DNA of 6,336 nucleotides from Paracoccaceae bacterium (GTDB taxonomy: Bacteria; Pseudomonadota; Alphaproteobacteria; Rhodobacterales; Rhodobacteraceae), in the NCBI GenBank assembly GCA_003500165.1, contig DNSZ01000216.1, positions 6,739 through 13,074 of the forward strand, written 5' to 3'. Of this stretch, positions 5,875-6,336 are shown one piece after another. Position numbers and translations under genes: made by a program. The notes under the pieces were generated by a model. That model was given only the letters and a program-made list of their open reading frames with translations. It had not been told where the DNA came from and did not search any database. Position 1 is the first letter of the stretch. Each line of letters starts with the position of its first letter.

Positions 5875-5903
5875 TGGCCAAGCCGACGCATCGCGCCTAT
5901 ACG
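5875..5903 (+). promoter_or_regulatory. Possible sigma-70-type promoter of dapF
   Basis: TGGCCA (5875-5880) matches TTGACA at four of six bases. TATACG (5898-5903) matches TATAAT at four of six. They are separated by 17 bp. Transcription would begin about at the dapF ATG (5912), giving a leaderless or nearly leaderless message, in keeping with the lack of a Shine-Dalgarno site. Weak matches in GC-rich DNA are common, so this is tentative. Confidence 0.35.
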
Positions 5904-5911
5904 GCGCCGCC

Positions 5912-6336
5912 ATGGCGGACTGGACGTTTCACAAGATGCATGGGCTCGGCAACGATTTCGTCGTGCTCGACCGGCGGGCGGGCGGCCCCGGCGTGACGCC
6001 CGCGCTGGTCCGCGCGCTGGCCGATCGGCGTCGCGGTGTCGGATTTGACCAGCTGGCCGTGATCGAGCCGGCCACGGATGCCGATGTGCGGCTGCGGTTC
6101 TGGAATGCCGACGGGTCGACGGCCGGGGCCTGCGGCAATGCCACCCGCTGCATCGCCCGCCATCTGATGGCCGCAGCGGGGACCGATCGGCTGACCCTGC
6201 GCACCGATCACACGGCGATCGCGGCCCGCGACCTGGGCGGCGGTCAGACGGCGGTCAATCTGGGCGCGCCGGTCTTCGACTGGCAGGCCATTCCGCTGGC
6301 CCGCGCGGCCGATGTGACCGCGCTGCCGATTCCGGG
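5912..6336 (+). CDS. dapF: Diaminopimelate epimerase DapF (N-terminal 141 codons, partial)
   Basis: DapF interconverts LL- and meso-diaminopimelate, a step towards lysine and peptidoglycan, in the cytoplasm. The frame is open from ATG 5912 to the right edge, so roughly the first half is visible. Family marks are FHKMHGLGNDFVVLD (residues 6-20), RRGVGFDQLAVIEP (40-53), and the catalytic motif NADGSTAGACGNATRC with Cys74 as the first catalytic cysteine. The second cysteine would lie beyond the window. ATG 5912 fits the usual short lead before KMHGLGNDF. No Shine-Dalgarno site precedes it, and the start codon lies at the centre of a 12-bp palindrome, CCGCCATGGCGG (5907-5918). It is separated from hemA by a hairpin-rich gap and is not functionally tied to photosynthesis, so it probably belongs to a separate transcript. 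Confidence 0.96.
   Translation, partial: MADWTFHKMHGLGNDFVVLDRRAGGPGVTPALVRALADRRRGVGFDQLAVIEPATDADVRLRFWNADGSTAGACGNATRCIARHLMAAAGTDRLTLRTDHTAIAARDLGGGQTAVNLGAPVFDWQAIPLARAADVTALPIP

Larger units (their letters stand above)
5718..5911 (+). other. hemA-dapF intergenic gap rich in GC hairpins
   Basis: This is the longest non-coding stretch in the window (194 bp). It holds three consecutive inverted repeats (listed separately) and a possible dapF promoter at its right end. GCGCAGCG occurs three times, at 5791-5798, 5826-5833 and 5833-5840. A further short stem, CCGGGC/GCCCGG (5849-5854 and 5860-5865), competes with the third hairpin. No ORF here resembles a real gene. I see no TGT-N12-ACA (PpsR/CrtJ type) or FNR-type palindrome in it. 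Confidence 0.75.

Noticed and set aside
4164..5891. 575-codon open frame on the minus strand opposite puhE and hemA
   Set aside because: Same artefact: it mirrors hemA with its intact catalytic residues and has no recognisable domain or ribosome site.
5557..6048. Plus-strand 163-codon frame spanning the hemA end, the hairpin gap and dapF
   Set aside because: It is out of frame with both genes, runs through palindromes, has an Arg/Pro/Ala-rich translation, and lacks a ribosome site.

Overview
This GC-rich window, with G/C-dominated third codon positions, is the puh end of a photosynthesis gene cluster from an anoxygenic purple alphaproteobacterium. The protein sequences and gene order point to the Rhodobacteraceae (Rhodobacter, Rhodovulum or phototrophic Roseobacter type). 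Species cannot be fixed from the window. I see no mobile element, CRISPR array, tRNA or rRNA.

Layout, all on the + strand: 3' end of lhaA (light-harvesting assembly, cut by the left edge); puhA (reaction-centre H subunit); puhB and puhC (assembly proteins); a 98-residue gene that I assign to bciE (accessory subunit of the oxygen-dependent cyclase) from its position and size; acsF (the di-iron cyclase); puhE (membrane assembly protein); hemA (5-aminolevulinate synthase). After a 194-bp gap holding three GC-rich hairpins comes the 5' end of dapF (lysine/peptidoglycan pathway), cut by the right edge. Gaps from lhaA to hemA are 0 to 26 nt, and bciE-acsF-puhE overlap at their start/stop codons, so these eight genes look like one transcription unit.

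The genes work together on one product. HemA makes the first tetrapyrrole precursor. AcsF, probably with BciE, closes ring E of bacteriochlorophyll using oxygen. LhaA, PuhB, PuhC and PuhE help assemble LH1 and the reaction centre, and PuhA caps the reaction centre on the cytoplasmic side. The hairpin-rich gap is the likely end of the cluster, with dapF as an ordinary housekeeping neighbour.

The window is mostly a well-known cluster and I do not see a new system. The points most worth checking are the substitution in PuhA of the surface Asp/His/His cluster known in R. sphaeroides as the proton-entry and metal site, the tandem hairpins after hemA, the translational coupling of bciE to acsF, a ten-codon relay ORF between puhB and puhC, and a possibly leaderless dapF.
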